NCBI GenBank assembly: GCA_022570795.1
Contig: JAKUDP010000013.1
Location: forward strand, 186,001 to 250,000
Length of the DNA: 64,000 nucleotides
Origin: Sphaerulina vaccinii
Lineage: Eukaryota; Ascomycota; Dothideomycetes; Mycosphaerellales; Mycosphaerellaceae
Direction: 5' to 3'
The notes under the pieces: model-generated
What the model was told of the DNA's origin: nothing
Seen by the model: the letters and a program-made list of their open reading frames with translations, nothing else
The model's database searches: none
Shown here: positions 8,944 to 19,256 of the stretch, in pieces
Position numbering within the stretch: the stretch's first letter is position 1
How the letters are laid out: each line of letters begins with the position of its first letter
Made by a program: the position numbers and the translations under genes

Positions 8944-10940
8944 ATGTCAGAGTCTTCGCAGCAACGGGATCCCGAGACTGAACAGCTGAATCTGCCACCT
9001 GCTCGGGTGGCACTAAAGCCGTATGTGTATCAACCACTGTCGGAAGCAAATGACCAAATCCGGGTGTTCGAAATACTTCTAGGAGCTTGGGACCTTCCTG
9101 TCTGCATCGTGCTGCATACGCGTCCCTTCAATGACAAACGGGTCCCTGTGTACACAGCACTGTCGTATACCTGGGGCAATCCGCACGACAACAGAACCAT
9201 ATATGTTTATGAGAAAAGTGACAGCTTCACCTTGGAAATCACTCGGAGTTGTGAAGAGGCCCTCAAATCCATCCGGGAAGGGAGCCATTCAAGTAAGTGG
9301 CGTTGGGTTGATGCGATCTGTATAAACCAGGATGATCGTGTCGAAAGAGGTCGTCAGGTCGCTTTGATGGCTGAGATCTACCGCAATGCAGAACGAGTGA
9401 TTGCTTGGCAGGGCCCTGCTTCCGAGGACAGCCATATCGCGATAGACTGGATCAACAGGACAGCGGCACGGCTCGGGGTCGGAGACAATGAATCGGCTGC
9501 GGAGGCACTTGACGACACATTACAATTCGTGGAGCCACCAGGAACAATATTGGACATCGATTACTTCCAATTGCAGGCTTGTGCCACTTCGTACAGCGCC
9601 CGTGGTTTGATCGTTTATGGATCTGGCAAGAGATAAAACTTGGCCGGCGGAAGGCGCTATTGTTGTGCGGAGGTCTGGAACTGCCATGGACGTTACTATG
9701 CGTAGCTATTCGGCAATGCATCGGCACGGTCGTTGATAATCTCGAATCGTTTCCTGATTTCGTGGAAAGGCTCGGGTTGCTTCGAGAGCTATGTGCGCCT
9801 CCGGAGGCTGGCTTTTTGAATGCGCTTCAGGCAATGACAGAATGCCAATGCTCTGATGAGCGGGATCGTATTTACACTGCCCAGACATTCTGTGTAGCGT
9901 CTGAATCTGACGCTGAGATTGACCCGGATTCTACCATGAGCCCAGGAGATGTGTACACACATTCGACGGCAAGATATGTTTTATATCGCCAGGATCTTCA
10001 AATCCTGGAGCATGTGCATCATCCGACATCATTACTCGGCCTTCCTTCATGGGTTCCAGACTGGACCGTGGAGAGGCCAAGGCAAAGACCGAGGGGCATG
10101 GCCTCCGGTTTCTCGCGGGCAGCAATATAGCAGGCGGAGAACGGCGTTCTCGTATTGCTTGGGCGAAGGATCGCTATAGTAGAGGAAGTGGTGCCCTTTA
10201 CGATATCTGAGTCCGTTGCTTGTACACATGATTTCATCGCAGACACTTTACGGGCTATCTTTCGTCTGGCGATGCCGGAGAAAGAGAACGATAGAGTCGA
10301 GCGCCTAGCCTCTCTCGTGGGAGATGACACGACCAGGGATCGCTGGAGCCCGCCCAACGCTTCCAAGATGTCGTCAGAACGTTTGAGAGCTGCAATAGCA
10401 TCTACGATTATGGGAGGCAATTCTCACGATCCCAGTGCCAATTATCGCATCTCGCTAGAAATGGAAGGTCGTGCCATACTGCGATGTCAGGACGGCGCCT
10501 TAGCGGTCGTTCCAGCAGCCACACAACAAGGAGACATCCTAGCGGTCATACTTGGTTGCAGGCTCGCGATGGTGATCAGACCCATTGACAACCAGAAATA
10601 TAAAGCTATAGGTCCAGCATACTGCGAGGGAGTAATGGAAGGCCAAGCCTTTCTAGGAGCGCTTCTAGATCAATTCGACTTGGTTCAAGCGCATGACGCG
10701 CGGAAGGACTGTTGGCAAGCATTCCGTGATCGCGAGACCGACCAAGTACAGTGGGAAGATCCTCGACTGCCCGAAATGCCAGCCGAGTGGGAGATTGAGG
10801 TACGAGATGAAGGACGCAGTCCCCCTTGGTACGTCCACCGCGAGTCTGGCGAGAGGCGTCACTATAACCAAGATCCTCGCTGTGATGCGCAAGCACTTAG
10901 AGTTCGAGGCGTGGAGCTTCAAACCTTCACATTGGTGTGA
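8944..10940 (+). pseudogene. HET (heterokaryon incompatibility) domain protein, broken by one frameshift and one stop
   Basis: The HET domain opens with YTALSYTWGNP (about residue 70), then WRWVDAICINQDD, ERGRQVALMAEIYRNAERVIAW, and RPWFDRLWIWQEI. The frame changes by one base at about 9570-9580, exactly inside the expected continuous stretch before RPWF; no good intron fits there. An in-frame TAG at 10128-10130 interrupts the later LPSWVPDWT...LLGRR region, and the same frame then runs to 10940. Counting one missing base, the whole locus is 666 codons, a normal length. The C terminus (PAEWEIEV, YVHRESGE, NQDPR, ending RGVELQTFTLV) is the degenerate WW-like tail common in these proteins. Intact family members trigger vegetative incompatibility or other self/nonself reactions. 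Two sequencing errors are the alternative explanation. Confidence 0.85.
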
Positions 10941-11346
10941 GATTATGGCCAATGCGGGGAGATTGTGCTCTTGCCTTGGATTTTATATGATAGGCAGAGA
11001 TACTTGTAAGCGTCTGGCCAAAGCGCATGATGGTACGTCGTGAGTGAGATCGAGGATTTGGATGACACGAATACCAGATGACAGAGACCGGAGATCCAGT
11101 CCAGGTCTCGATGCTGAGCAGCTCGAGGAAGCACCAGTAGGGCCACACCAGGTATCATGGTCAGTGGGAGCGCAATAGTACTGGAGATAGGTGTCGCGTC
11201 CACATTGGCCTCCGTTGCAAGACTCGCCTTGCTATCGCTTCTCCTCGCGGTTAATGTGCATTTCTTCCGACCAGTATCATGCATCTGAGCTGAGATTGGC
11301 TCATCTTGTGCAAGCCTCTTCGTTGAACGCATCACAACTCTCTGCC
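10941..11346. other. intergenic
   Basis: The 3' ends of the HET pseudogene and the Tim17-like gene converge here. No gene was recognised. Confidence 0.6.
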
Positions 11347-12153
11347 TCAGCCAGGCACCTTCTCCCCCTCTCCACCTCTTCCCACCACTTTCTTGATGAA
11401 ATCCACATATCCCACCCTCCTCCCCTTCAACAAAGACACCCCATCCTGCAACACTCCAAATGCCAAACCAGCCTTAGCACCCATCTTCGCCGTCCTTGCA
11501 GCAGTAGGCAGCGGAAATCTATTCCACGCACTGAACAGTCCCGCAGTGCCCAGCCCAGCCAACATAGAACTCGCACAATCTCTCGAATCCAATATAATCT
11601 GCTCTTCTTCCCTCTCTTCCTCGTGCATCATATCCGCCAATGCAGCTAACCTCATCTCCCTCGCACCACTCTTCCACTCTCCTCCCCAAAATCTTCCCCA
11701 GACACGTCTACCAGCTGCGCGACCTCGATCGACGCCTTCTTCTAGGAGGAAGAAAAGGCCAGTCCAAGCAGCGAATTTGAATGATTGACGTGTGCCTTCT
11801 TTGATTCCGCCGAGCATCATGTTGTAGTTTTTCGATTTGTGGTATAGGAACCAGCCTGTCTGAGTTGTGGGTAGACGATGGGCATTTTCAGCTCGGAAAC
11901 GAAAGTTTGTGTCTTGGGAACCTTTTGCCAGGCCTAGCACTAATCCGGTACATGATGCGATTGTCATGGACAGTGGAAGGCGCGTCAGTAGTGGGAGAGA
12001 GAGGCGGTCGGCGTCGTTTCGTAGTAGTAGTAGAGGCTTCAATGGCTTGAGAGGTGGTTGTTCGGTCATGTGTTGTGGTATGGGGAGAGTCGGGAGGGAG
12101 TGTTGCTCTGGTTCCATAGCTGGTAGAGGAGGTATCAACTTCCCAAGCAGCAC
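11347..12153 (-). CDS. Tim17/Tim22-like predicted membrane protein
   Basis: A single exon of 268 residues, or 256 if translation starts at the second Met (MEPEQH). A Pro/Leu-rich N terminus precedes a hydrophobic stretch (LSMTIASCTGLVLGLAKG). Then come HRLPTTQTGWFLYHKSKNYN, MMLGGIKEGTRQSFKFAAWTG, FFLLEEGVDRGR and a late glycine-rich helix (ASSMLAGLGTAGLFSAWNRF). Four Gly-containing helices with this spacing resemble Tim17/Tim22-family proteins of the mitochondrial inner membrane. A conserved, uncharacterised fungal branch looks more likely than the Tim22 carrier translocase itself. It diverges from the RNase II gene across only 174 bp, suggesting a shared promoter and fitting a mitochondrial role. 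Function is inferred from helix pattern only. Confidence 0.65.
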   Translation of the reverse strand: MLLGKLIPPLPAMEPEQHSLPTLPIPQHMTEQPPLKPLKPLLLLRNDADRLSLPLLTRLPLSMTIASCTGLVLGLAKGSQDTNFRFRAENAHRLPTTQTGWFLYHKSKNYNMMLGGIKEGTRQSFKFAAWTGLFFLLEEGVDRGRAAGRRVWGRFWGGEWKSGAREMRLAALADMMHEEEREEEQIILDSRDCASSMLAGLGTAGLFSAWNRFPLPTAARTAKMGAKAGLAFGVLQDGVSLLKGRRVGYVDFIKKVVGRGGEGEKVPG

Positions 12154-12327
12154 GACTAATGTACTAGAAGAGAGAGAGACTGCTGTGGTAGAAGAGGTGT
12201 GGTAAAGCTGCGGAGTTTACGAGGACACCTCCGAAGAAGTGTGGAGTCGCGCCTGCCGTTCCAATGATCGCGACTTCCTCTTTCATTTCTACTCTCCATC
12301 GCCACTTTTGCTGAGGAAGAGACGAGG
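12154..12327. promoter_or_regulatory. short divergent intergenic region (shared promoter)
   Basis: Only 174 bp separate the start codons of the Tim17-like gene and the mitochondrial RNase II gene. The region holds GA/CT-rich tracts but no clear TATA box. Shared regulation is inferred from the arrangement. Confidence 0.45.
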
Positions 12328-15300
12328 ATGTTAGCATCGAGACATGGAGCTCTTGGGCAGACGACAAAGAGTGCGTGGGTGTGTCTCCGCTGCAGGACGA
12401 AGCAGCAGCAACGAAGAGACGAACATACATCGACGGGGACGAAAGCGATAGCATATGACGGACAGAGCGCTGTAAAGAAGATCACACACGGTCAGTATGG
12501 CAGTCATCTGGATGGAAAGAGGCAAGCAGCAAGGCGTCAGAATCAGGAACAGTATGGAACGGTACAGACGTTCGCCGGGTTCGTAGAGGCACACACTGGC
12601 AAGGACCCCAAGGATCTACCTCTTCTTGTGAGGAAATGGTATCGACATGGCTTCGCGCATAAGCCTGCTGGTGATACATCCAGCCCAGGAACAAGGTCGT
12701 TGGATAAGTTCATATCTACCAGGACCGACAAGACGGTGCATCAGTTGAGTGGTCAAGAACTGGAGGGGTTTATCAAGGACCATCGAGAATTGCAGAAGAG
12801 ACGCAGGGCAACAGTCACACGTTCTGTGGATCTATCAGCATCACCCTCAGAGCAGCTCTCGGGAAATATAGTGGACATCGCGAAAGTCCCTGCTCCAGGC
12901 AATTTCATGTGGAGAACTTTCACAACAGAGAAGGGCGAGGATCCTGCCAGCCAGGCACTGTTCGCTAAGGAGGATGGTGCTACGTTCTTGGTGAGGCAGA
13001 GGCTGCAGAAGAGTCAGACTGGGAGACAGTCGAAGAGTCTATTGATAGGCATCGATGAGCATACGTCTGCCATCCGGGAGCTGGGAACCAAGCATTCAGA
13101 GGAGGGCACAAATCTGAACAGCAATGAGCAAGATGTTCCGGCGAAATGGCAGTCGAGTGCGTCTCGAGATCAAGCGAGAGGCAGGTTGCTAGCTCGCTCG
13201 TATTCCGAGGATGCGGCATCAAACGACAGTGCCAACACAAACGTCGATGTCCTTCAAGCAGTCACAGAGCAGATTGCACAGCATGAGCTTCCAGAGAAGA
13301 AGATGTTCGCTCCGGAGAGACTTTTCAGGTCGAGGAGTCCATCTTCTATTGCCACTTCCAAAACCACCCTCGCCTGGCAAACGGCGAGCCCTACTCGGGA
13401 GGTTCGAGCCTTCCACACTTCGCGCAGAGTATTTCACCAGACTGCCGCAGCCGCAGCAGAGAGCTCTGACAACTTTGAGCCAATCAACCTCCAAGAAGAT
13501 GCATCCGCTGAGGCTACTGAAGGATTTCATGAAAAGCCTGGTGGAATCAGAGCACAGCTACGACAATGGCAGGAGTTACACGGTCACGAAGAACTTATGC
13601 CTGACGTACCGAAAGAGGAAGGACCTCTTGATGATGAGACACCATATAACAGCCTGACCCGTCTACCGAACGAGCAGACTATCAATCAACAAGCTCAGAA
13701 AGCAGCCCAAGAAGATGATCGGATAGCATTCTTCGAAGGCAGTAGCAAGGAAGGATTCGAAGGATCTTCCAAGGAGCAGAGTCGTTTCCTGGCATCTGGA
13801 GATCTGGTTGAGCTGGAATTTATGCGCACCGAGAGAGAAAGCATGATGGCGATCTATATACGCAGAGTTGCCAAGGGCATGGGCCAGTATCTGACTTTGA
13901 CTGGGCGATGGGTACACATGAGGGATGCAGCTATACCTTACAGTGTCACTGGCTGGATTGACCCAAAGATGCTGAAACCTCTGCTCGAGCACTTGCCGGA
14001 CCCTCAGACAGCGGATGAGCTCGATCTGCTCAAGATACAGGCGTACACAGAAGATCTCGATGTGCCCAGAGAGATTTCGGGTCCTTTGGTGGCACGTCTC
14101 CAAGCATTCACCGACGAGGTGCGAGAGATTTATCGCCGTAATGCAAGCGCTCTGGACGATGCACACAACATACTGGCCCACGAGACCGATCTTCGCTACG
14201 GCTCGCTGGTGTCCGCAGCTACGGCACTTCTCAAGATACCAGCAGATAAACTGCCACTGACGGCACTGTTCACTGTCCGTAAAGCACTCGCAAATGGTGG
14301 GTTTGCTTTCAACATTGATCGCCGCTCTCATCGCTTGACTGGCTACATGCAGATTCGCAGCAAAGAGCAAGTTCGAATGGTGGAGCATGTTCGTACATGG
14401 ATTCGACATTGGCAAGACGATCTTGCCATCAAGGCGAGTATGGACGAGTTTCGTGCCCAGAAGCACAAGCCCAACAAAGGAGCTCAGATCCTCTACAGCT
14501 TCATTGCAAAGTCGAGGCAGATCATTGCAAAGCAGAGGCAGAACCGAGAACCCTCGCCAGAGTCTGGGAATGTTGGTCCCAGCAAGACACGACTACCGAT
14601 CAGAAAGGATCGCGACTGTGTGCAAGTTGAGGCGGGCACCGAGTTCACTGAGCAAGAGACCGAGGTCGTGAAGTTCATGGAAGCATGGTGCTGCAGTAGC
14701 ATGTTCACTGGACTGACACGTATTGAAAGCCTGCCGCCGCTGATCCTCCACGCTCTTGGCCTGTATCCAGACACCGATCTCAAACATCCGATCGGCTACC
14801 TATTCTTGCAGGAACTTGGCACAATTGTACCACACGAGAATCGTGTCCGATTCGACCAGCACTTGCTTCTGCCCAGCTCGCAGCATAGTAAGCCACTGCA
14901 AAACCTGATGACGAGTCTGATGGCAATGAAGGACAATCATAATCTCCGCGACTCCATGTCCGAGCTTCGACATGATTGGAAGGATCTGCCGGTATACTGC
15001 ATTGATGATGCATCTGCGCAAGAGATTGATGATGGTGTCTCGATTGAAGATGCTGGTGTTGACGAAAACGGAAAGCAGCAGCACTGGCTACACATCCACA
15101 TCGCAAATCCGACAGCATTCTTCTCCCGCGATCATCCACTCGCGAAGATGGCAAGGCATATGGGTGAGACATTGTACATGCCAGAGCGCACTTACATGAT
15201 GTTGCCGCGATGGGCCACTTCGCAGCACTTTAGTTTGGCGCCTAACAGGCCATGCTTGACGTTCAGTGCGAAAATCGACTCCGACGGCAACACTCTCGAG

Positions 15301-16548
15301 ACCAAAGTCGTATCTGGTACAATCCGCAATGTGATTCGCATTACCTACGATGAAGTCGAGGAGCTGGTCGGTGGTGAAGATCGTGTGAAAGCAGACAAGC
15401 TCACCCTCACAGTTGGTGGAACACCTCCGCCACCACGAGCTAGCAGGCCGCGAGGCAGACTCACCGAGAAAAATCATAGCGATCTTCACAAACTCATGGA
15501 CCTTGCCGTCGCCCGCTCTGCAGTCCGAAGAAGAGCTGGAGGAATCTTCTTCGAGCAACACCATCCCGACATCACGGTTTGGCAAAACGCCAAAGGCCCT
15601 GGTCTAGCTTGGGATCACCCTCATCGCAAAGGTTCGCGAACAATGCTCGGCGACCCTATCATCCAGCTTCGCTCCCAACCTTTGCAGAATTGGTTCACCT
15701 CCTCTCGAGCTCAAGCGCAAGTCCTTGTCAGCGAGGCCATGTTGTTATGTTCAGAAATTGCAGCGAAATACTGTGCTGATAGGCAGATACCTACAATCTA
15801 CCGCGGAACAATCAGTACAGGACTCCTTCAATCAGATCACCCAAAGACACAGCAATGGCAAGATCTCCTCGCCCAAGGAAAAGAACTTCCGATGTACTTG
15901 GGTGTTCCATACCTCCAATCTCTCGGCTACACAGTCCTTCGAACCCAACCACTCAAGCACGCCTATCTCGGGATGGACCACTACGCCAAAGTCACCTCCC
16001 CACTGCGAAGATACGGCGACATGATCCTCCACTGGCAAATCGAAGCCGCACTCAAACACGAAGCCACCACAGGACAAAGCATGCTCGTTGAACCTGACGA
16101 CACAACGAAACACGATCGCTCTTTCCTCCCATTCTCCACACCCGTCCTCGAAACAATAATGCTCGGCCTCCAACCCCGCGAAACGATGATAACGCGCGCA
16201 AAACGCTACAGCAACGACTTCTGGGCCGCCATGCTCATCTTCCGAATGTTCCACTACAAAGAAGGCGGCTTTGACCCTACCATACCCCAGGGCCAAGGCG
16301 GCTTTCCTTTCGAGAAGTTGACAGTATTTATTCAGACTCGACCAGACGTTGATGGAAGTTTTAGATGTAATGGAACTTGTATCGAGCTGAGCTTGGGAGT
16401 TGAGATGTGGAGACCTGAACATCCGATGTTTGGATTGGAACAGGCTATGCAGGGGGATGTTTGGGAGGTGGACTTGGATAGGGTTGATGTTTATAATCGG
16501 AGGATTATTGTCAAGCCGACGAGATTGGTTGGTAGGGAGGGGTTGTAA
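12328..16548 (+). CDS. cyt-4: mitochondrial exoribonuclease II (RNB domain; Cyt-4/Dss1 type)
   Basis: A single exon of 1406 residues. The N terminus (MLASRHGALGQTTKSAWVCLRC) is basic and fits a mitochondrial presequence. The first 480 residues are variable and low in complexity. The conserved part begins near 485 (FLASGDLVELEF). The RNB catalytic block is at 892-903, IDDASAQEIDDG: Asp893, Asp901 and Asp902 match three of the four metal-binding Asp of RNase II, and the fourth position is Glu899. YAKVTSPLRRYGDMILHWQ at about 1217 is the standard RNB substrate motif. In yeast Dss1 pairs with the Suv3 helicase as the mitochondrial degradosome; N. crassa Cyt-4 is needed for mitochondrial RNA processing. 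At about 1400 residues it is longer than I recall for Cyt-4, due to the N-terminal part. Identity as 3'-5' exonuclease is secure; activity is inferred. Confidence 0.93.
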   Translation: MLASRHGALGQTTKSAWVCLRCRTKQQQRRDEHTSTGTKAIAYDGQSAVKKITHGQYGSHLDGKRQAARRQNQEQYGTVQTFAGFVEAHTGKDPKDLPLLVRKWYRHGFAHKPAGDTSSPGTRSLDKFISTRTDKTVHQLSGQELEGFIKDHRELQKRRRATVTRSVDLSASPSEQLSGNIVDIAKVPAPGNFMWRTFTTEKGEDPASQALFAKEDGATFLVRQRLQKSQTGRQSKSLLIGIDEHTSAIRELGTKHSEEGTNLNSNEQDVPAKWQSSASRDQARGRLLARSYSEDAASNDSANTNVDVLQAVTEQIAQHELPEKKMFAPERLFRSRSPSSIATSKTTLAWQTASPTREVRAFHTSRRVFHQTAAAAAESSDNFEPINLQEDASAEATEGFHEKPGGIRAQLRQWQELHGHEELMPDVPKEEGPLDDETPYNSLTRLPNEQTINQQAQKAAQEDDRIAFFEGSSKEGFEGSSKEQSRFLASGDLVELEFMRTERESMMAIYIRRVAKGMGQYLTLTGRWVHMRDAAIPYSVTGWIDPKMLKPLLEHLPDPQTADELDLLKIQAYTEDLDVPREISGPLVARLQAFTDEVREIYRRNASALDDAHNILAHETDLRYGSLVSAATALLKIPADKLPLTALFTVRKALANGGFAFNIDRRSHRLTGYMQIRSKEQVRMVEHVRTWIRHWQDDLAIKASMDEFRAQKHKPNKGAQILYSFIAKSRQIIAKQRQNREPSPESGNVGPSKTRLPIRKDRDCVQVEAGTEFTEQETEVVKFMEAWCCSSMFTGLTRIESLPPLILHALGLYPDTDLKHPIGYLFLQELGTIVPHENRVRFDQHLLLPSSQHSKPLQNLMTSLMAMKDNHNLRDSMSELRHDWKDLPVYCIDDASAQEIDDGVSIEDAGVDENGKQQHWLHIHIANPTAFFSRDHPLAKMARHMGETLYMPERTYMMLPRWATSQHFSLAPNRPCLTFSAKIDSDGNTLETKVVSGTIRNVIRITYDEVEELVGGEDRVKADKLTLTVGGTPPPPRASRPRGRLTEKNHSDLHKLMDLAVARSAVRRRAGGIFFEQHHPDITVWQNAKGPGLAWDHPHRKGSRTMLGDPIIQLRSQPLQNWFTSSRAQAQVLVSEAMLLCSEIAAKYCADRQIPTIYRGTISTGLLQSDHPKTQQWQDLLAQGKELPMYLGVPYLQSLGYTVLRTQPLKHAYLGMDHYAKVTSPLRRYGDMILHWQIEAALKHEATTGQSMLVEPDDTTKHDRSFLPFSTPVLETIMLGLQPRETMITRAKRYSNDFWAAMLIFRMFHYKEGGFDPTIPQGQGGFPFEKLTVFIQTRPDVDGSFRCNGTCIELSLGVEMWRPEHPMFGLEQAMQGDVWEVDLDRVDVYNRRIIVKPTRLVGREGL

Positions 16549-16738
16549 GTTGCCGAAGGTCGAGAGTTCATTGAATGGAGATGATCTGGATTGGCGGATG
16601 CTTCGACGTAAGCATGTTGGGAGAGAGAAGTGCGTCCAGTGGCGAATGCTTGCACAGAGTTCTCTATATGTGAGGAGACGTAGAAGCATATTGTCTATAT
16701 TCTCCCCTTCAATGCTTGTCGCTAGGAAGCTAGGTATG

Positions 16739-17000
16739 CAGCCTCTCACATCTCTGCGCGCTGACCACGACAACAGATGAAGCCTCAGAGCAGATTGACT
16801 AAGTTTCTTCAGAGCAGAGAACGCCAGCCAAGCATCGAGACGCATACCTACTCGCATCATTATCCCGAATTTCGATTTCATGAACAGAACTTGATAACTA
16901 GTATGTAACCTTAGCCAGCCTTCTCACAGCTCCACGCGATGACCACAACAATAGATGCATTCTCATAGCAGATTCACTCAGAACAGAGAGCGTAGCAAAG
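16739..17000. repeat. diverged direct duplication, about 90 bp units
   Basis: Copy 1 (about 16739-16830) and copy 2 (about 16917-17000) share the order CTCACA, a CGCGNTGACCACNACAA block, AGATG, a CAGATT-CACT/GACT block and CAGAGAG/CAGAGAA. On the minus strand both translate to similar peptides (SALRLHLLSWSARRDVRG versus SAMRMHLLLWSSRGAVRR). Confidence 0.45.
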
Positions 17001-17425
17001 GAAAGCTCTCCAGATCTGGAACAGGCCAGATGGACCATCGACACATGTACATTGCGTATCTCTGCACAGTCTAGCCGAGGATCTCGCACGCGATCCGATA
17101 CAGGAGGCCGAGGGAGCCTGGTACAGTGTCAATGTAGGCGCTATCAATCGTGAGCTTGCCATACCTATGAAGCCACTTAAACCAAACATGTTCGACGACA
17201 TCCGAGAAAAGCGCAGTTTGGAGGAACAGGAGCAGAGCATCGAGCATCGACACATATATATCATAAGATCTACTACCCTAGCATCGCATATTCGACTTTC
17301 GACATTAACGGAGCTAGTATATTTCAGCCGCACGACAGACTTGCGCCTTCCCGTGGTGTGCGGCGTCAGGGGCTCTTCAAAGTGAAGCTAAGACAAGTCT
17401 ACTTTCTGGATCAGTGTATCGACCA

Positions 17426-17531
17426 TGGACTCTCTTCATCTGTCCTTCAAGATCGAGCTCTCCATCCGCGAGTACGGCCCCAACCAGGAGGGCTTGCAGT
17501 CAAGCCGCGAAGCCGTTGATGTTGATGACCC
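17426..17531 (+). other. exon-like fragment, unrecognised
   Basis: An ATG in good context (ACCATGG) opens 36 codons beginning MDSLHLSFKIELSIREYGP and ending DVDDP, directly before a GTGAGT donor-like sequence at 17534. No acceptable second exon follows before the oppositely oriented SnoaL-like gene. It could be a truncated gene remnant or chance. Confidence 0.2.
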
Positions 17532-17601
17532 AGTGAGTGCCGATCATCGAGACATATGTTTCCTAGGGTCTAGTTCTTCATCAAGCTGAAATGTCACTTG
17601 C

Positions 17602-18042
17602 TCATATGCCCGATCCACTTCCCAATCCTTCAACAGCATGAACATGAACTACCATCCATTTCCCTCTCGCAACATTATAACTCCACATCATTTTACAAAC
17701 CTCAGGTTTCACAACCCCTTCTCCTAAGCCGTGCTTTTCGATGTTTAACCACACTTCAGCGAATGGAGGATGAGCCTCCATATTGACGAGCGTTTCGCAG
17801 TCCAGTGCATCCATCTGGTAGTCTGGAGCCGTAGAATAAAACTCCTGCCAGAATTTGAAGTTTCTTTGTAGGCCAGTAATCTTAGGTGCTCCGGTGAGCT
17901 CTACTACGATGCCCGGCGAGAAATGTATACATGGAGCTTGGGAACTGTCGAATTGTCTGGCATTGATCGCTTTTATGAAATCGTAGGCTGTTACTTCCAA
18001 AAAGGCGGCTGTGACGGGAGGATATCGTGGTGAGTGTGTCAT
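17602..18042 (-). CDS. SnoaL-like / NTF2-fold small protein
   Basis: A 146-residue single-exon protein. Its layout suits the NTF2-like cone fold: an N-terminal helix (VTAAFLEVTAYDFIKAINARQF), then a strand-rich part (PCIHFSPGIVVELTGAPKITG), a middle helix (LQRNFKFWQEFYSTAPDYQ), then LVNMEAHPPFAEVWLNIEKHG and a final strand (GKWMVVHVHAVEGLG). Such proteins include SnoaL-type cyclases, dehydratases and many small ligand-binding proteins of unknown role. No catalytic residues can be assigned with confidence. There is no signal peptide. Assignment is from fold pattern, not from a specific family motif. Confidence 0.65.
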   Translation of the reverse strand: MTHSPRYPPVTAAFLEVTAYDFIKAINARQFDSSQAPCIHFSPGIVVELTGAPKITGLQRNFKFWQEFYSTAPDYQMDALDCETLVNMEAHPPFAEVWLNIEKHGLGEGVVKPEVCKMMWSYNVARGKWMVVHVHAVEGLGSGSGI

Positions 18043-18300
18043 GATGGAGGAGATGGATGGGGTGAGCGTGTGGAGACTTGGTAGCCATCCATGGAAAGAT
18101 CTAAAGTTGGCAATACAAGCAAGCGCTGAAGCTTTATGTTGATGTCGCAGTGGTTAGTGATGAATAGCCTTTTTCGGTCCCGATGCAAGCTAATTCCATC
18201 TGGGCGCAGTCTGCAGATCTTGAAGAGCTGGAGACCGTCTAATAAGGAAAGTGTCGTCTGATTCGCGCAGGTCGATCAGAGCTGGTCATACTATCGATCA

Positions 18301-19256
18301 CTACTTCCTCCCCAGACTCACAATCCTACTATCTGCCTCTTTTGCTTCGGCAATATACCTATATCCTTGGGCCACTTCCACCGGCCCATAATGAGGATCA
18401 AGTCCATGCGCCTCAGCATAGCCGAACTCTCGAGCGTGATTGAAGCTCATATTTCGTTTCTGCATCGCCACAGGCATACTGTGAGCAGTTTGTAGTTTCT
18501 TGAGCTGTCGCCAAAGCACCGCACATCCGATCAACGCTGCCAGTAGGAGGACCGCAAGTGGCACAGCTACGCCAACGAGTGCTGCATTTGTGTGGGCTTT
18601 GGTGATCACTCTTGGCTCTGGAGTAACGGTGACTGTTGCTGCTGCGGCAGTAGAGTCTTCCGTCCAATTCTGAGGTAATAGAGCTCCAGTGTTGCGGTTA
18701 TAGATCACAGTGGCTTCGCCTAGCTTGAATGGAGTCGTCGAGCCCATCGTCTGTGTGTTGCATTGATTCGATGTGTAGTTGTATGGAGTTGCACAGCAGA
18801 AGTTGCCATTGGGTGCAGAGTCGTAGGCTAGGTATATCGACACTGCTGTGTTCGATGGCGCTGCATTTGATGTTAGTATGCGAAGCCGAGGAGCCTTGAC
18901 GTATAATGGTGATGCATCTTACTATCTCGACATTGGCTCGGACAAGCTGAGTTGGAGAAGTTGATATCGGTACAAGCCCCTCTTATGATTCTGTTGGCGA
19001 GACTGCTTCCTTGTTGCAAGCAGTAGCCATTCGAAAGGCAAGCATCTTCGGGGCGACAACATGCTGCGTATGTGGCATCGGAATTGCAGGTTGTGAAATT
19101 GGCAGCTTTGTTGCCATCTGGGAAGTAGCACTGGGTCTCGCTGACAACTCTCTTAGCCAGCAAAGCCAGGACTGCAAATCTCGTGAAAGCTGTAGGCTTT
19201 GAACTTCTGGCGAGCAGTGCGAAAACTCCAAGTGTCGTGAGAGGTGTCGCCGCCAT
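18301..19256 (-). CDS. cysteine-rich cell-surface protein with one transmembrane helix
   Basis: Exons 18923-19256 and 18301-18860 are joined over a 62-nt intron (GTAAGA to GCAG, split codon), giving 297 residues. The first 40 residues are hydrophobic with basic residues (signal peptide or anchor, ending near RVVSETQ). The ectodomain has a Cys pattern typical of a large fungal group: QCYFPDGNKAANFTTCN, AACCRPEDACLSNGYC, GACTDINF, CPSQC and later NFCCATPYNYTSNQCN. A transmembrane helix (ALVGVAVPLAVLLLAALIGCAVLW) follows a Thr/Val-rich stalk, then a cytoplasmic tail of about 75 residues. The domain order resembles fungal wall-stress sensor-like proteins, but without a WSC domain. No function is assigned. 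Confidence 0.8.

Larger units (their letters stand above)
16549..17601. other. intergenic with a degenerate direct repeat
   Basis: About 1 kb between the RNase II gene and the SnoaL-like gene, which converge. It contains a diverged duplication (16739-17000) and an exon-like fragment at 17426-17531. No complete gene was seen. Confidence 0.5.

Noticed and set aside
9300..9576. An intron to explain the HET frame change
   Set aside because: The only GT sites (GTGGAG, GTCGGA) are poor donors, and the removed segment would include sequence that looks like normal HET-domain protein.
15832..16881. 349-codon minus-strand ORF
   Set aside because: It is a shadow of the RNase II gene, whose plus-strand frame has conserved motifs throughout.
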